NCBI GenBank assembly: GCA_964514665.1
Contig: CAZESH010000288.1
Span: 1 to 5,569 of the forward strand
Reading direction: 5' to 3'
Length of the DNA stretch: 5,569 nucleotides
Source: CAZESH01 sp964514665
Lineage (GTDB): Bacteria; Bacillota; Bacilli; Paenibacillales; KCTC-25726
The number at the start of each line of letters is the position of its first letter. Position 1 is the stretch's first letter. Made by a program: the position numbers and the translations under genes. Shown one piece after another: positions 4,921 through 5,569 of the stretch. The notes below the pieces were generated by a model. It was not told where the DNA came from. It did no database searches and was given only the letters and a program-made list of their open reading frames with translations.

Positions 4921-5569
4921 TCAAGCTTTAAACAATTGTGCCAACACCTCTTCATATTCGTTCAGCGCCCTTTTTCCGGCTTCGGTAAGGGCATAGCTGC
5001 CCCTTTCTATGCGTTGAAACCAGCCGTAGACGTTTCTTTGCAGAATCGAAGGGGTTTTCTCCACGCCTGTAAGCAGCTTGAGTTTTTTTGGCGACGTTTC
5101 CCCCTGTTGATGAAGCAGATAAGCACAACGCAGCGCTTGCTCGCGGTAAACCGTGACCAGTTTCCTGGCGCTTATTCCCCCTGGATTGTAATCGCCTGAA
5201 CGTTCGTGGAATTCGCTCAGCAATCCTTTTGTTTTCTTCTCGATCTGCTTGGTTGAATAAGGTCCGGGCTCGCAGTGAACCGAAACCGCTGCTTCCCCTG
5301 AGGAAGCAAAACGAACGGTAAGCAGTCCGAGTCCGAGCATCCGGCAGAGCTTGACGATTTGGCTCCATTCGCGCCGGGAAGCTTTTCTTCCGCTCTTGCC
5401 CGGCTCCTCTACCGCGACATAAACCCGATCGCTCAGCTTTAACCTTTCGACGCCCTGAAGCACAAGCTGCAGGTTGAAATTTTTTTTTAATTCCACGATC
5501 AACGGATTTTCGCCTGCCCGGGCCGCCACCACGTCGCAGTGCTGAACCTCCCCCTTCACCTCGTAACCG
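4921..5569 (-). CDS. DUF2161-type PD-(D/E)XK nuclease-fold protein, 5' end beyond the window
   Basis: The frame runs open to the right edge and ends at a TGA at 4921-4923. About 215 residues are visible. A GTG at 5559 could start it, but the codons before it (Gly-Tyr-Glu) continue a GYEVKGEV segment that I recall as conserved near the N terminus of DUF2161 proteins, so roughly 20 residues are probably missing. Counting from that GTG, the nuclease-type core has D9 in HCDVVAAR and the E23-x-K25 pair in PLIVELKKNF, the spacing of a PD-(D/E)XK active site. Next come a DRVYVAVEEP strand (44-53) and LGLGLLTVRF. A basic middle part follows, and a C-terminal segment VYGWFQRIERGSYALTEAGKRAL that looks like a winged-helix end. 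Members are annotated as putative phosphodiesterases without a firmly known role, perhaps in DNA maintenance or defence. It converges on the flavoprotein gene with only 35 nt between the stops, so the two are not one operon. Confidence 0.75.
   Translation of the reverse strand, partial: GYEVKGEVQHCDVVAARAGENPLIVELKKNFNLQLVLQGVERLKLSDRVYVAVEEPGKSGRKASRREWSQIVKLCRMLGLGLLTVRFASSGEAAVSVHCEPGPYSTKQIEKKTKGLLSEFHERSGDYNPGGISARKLVTVYREQALRCAYLLHQQGETSPKKLKLLTGVEKTPSILQRNVYGWFQRIERGSYALTEAGKRALNEYEEVLAQLFKA

Overview
The window looks like chromosomal DNA from a low-to-mid-GC Firmicute, most likely a Paenibacillus-type bacterium (order Bacillales). This rests on strong AGGAGG-type ribosome binding sites, a lipoprotein-anchored sugar-binding protein with a Ser/Ala/Pro-rich linker, an ABC sugar importer without its own ATPase gene in view, and near-consensus sigma-A promoters. 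The taxonomic call is inference from style, not from a marker gene. There is no rRNA, tRNA, CRISPR array, transposase or integrase here.

Positions 1-2942 hold the end of a carbohydrate uptake (CUT1-type) ABC operon. It contains a MalF/UgpA-like permease cut by the left edge (2-622), a MalG/UgpE-like permease joined to it by a TGATG overlap (622-1455), and a substrate-binding lipoprotein (1572-2873). A 116-nt gap before the lipoprotein carries a perfect TATAAT box and an 8-bp direct repeat, so the binding protein may be transcribed separately as well as from upstream. A bulged stem-loop with a T tract (2885-2942) closes the unit.

Positions 2943-4885 hold a second unit. It starts with an excellent sigma-A promoter (TTTACA, 17 nt, TATAAT) whose -35 box lies inside a perfect 8-4-8 palindrome, a likely repressor operator. 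Behind it come a TSUP-family (TauE/SafE-like) transporter (3007-3786) and, after a 181-nt non-coding gap with an 86-nt imperfect inverted repeat and a possible ECF-type promoter, a thioredoxin-reductase-like flavoprotein with a CPDCDG redox motif (3968-4885). TSUP proteins often move sulfur-containing anions and the flavoprotein is built for disulfide/dithiol chemistry, so the two may form a small sulfur or thiol module. That link is inference.

On the minus strand, converging on the flavoprotein, lies the 3' part of a DUF2161-type PD-(D/E)XK nuclease-fold protein (4921-5569), whose start lies beyond the right edge.

The most interesting items are the palindrome over the transporter promoter, the structured gap between transporter and flavoprotein, the non-standard flavoprotein, and the poorly characterised nuclease-fold protein. 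I see no clear evidence of a wholly new system.
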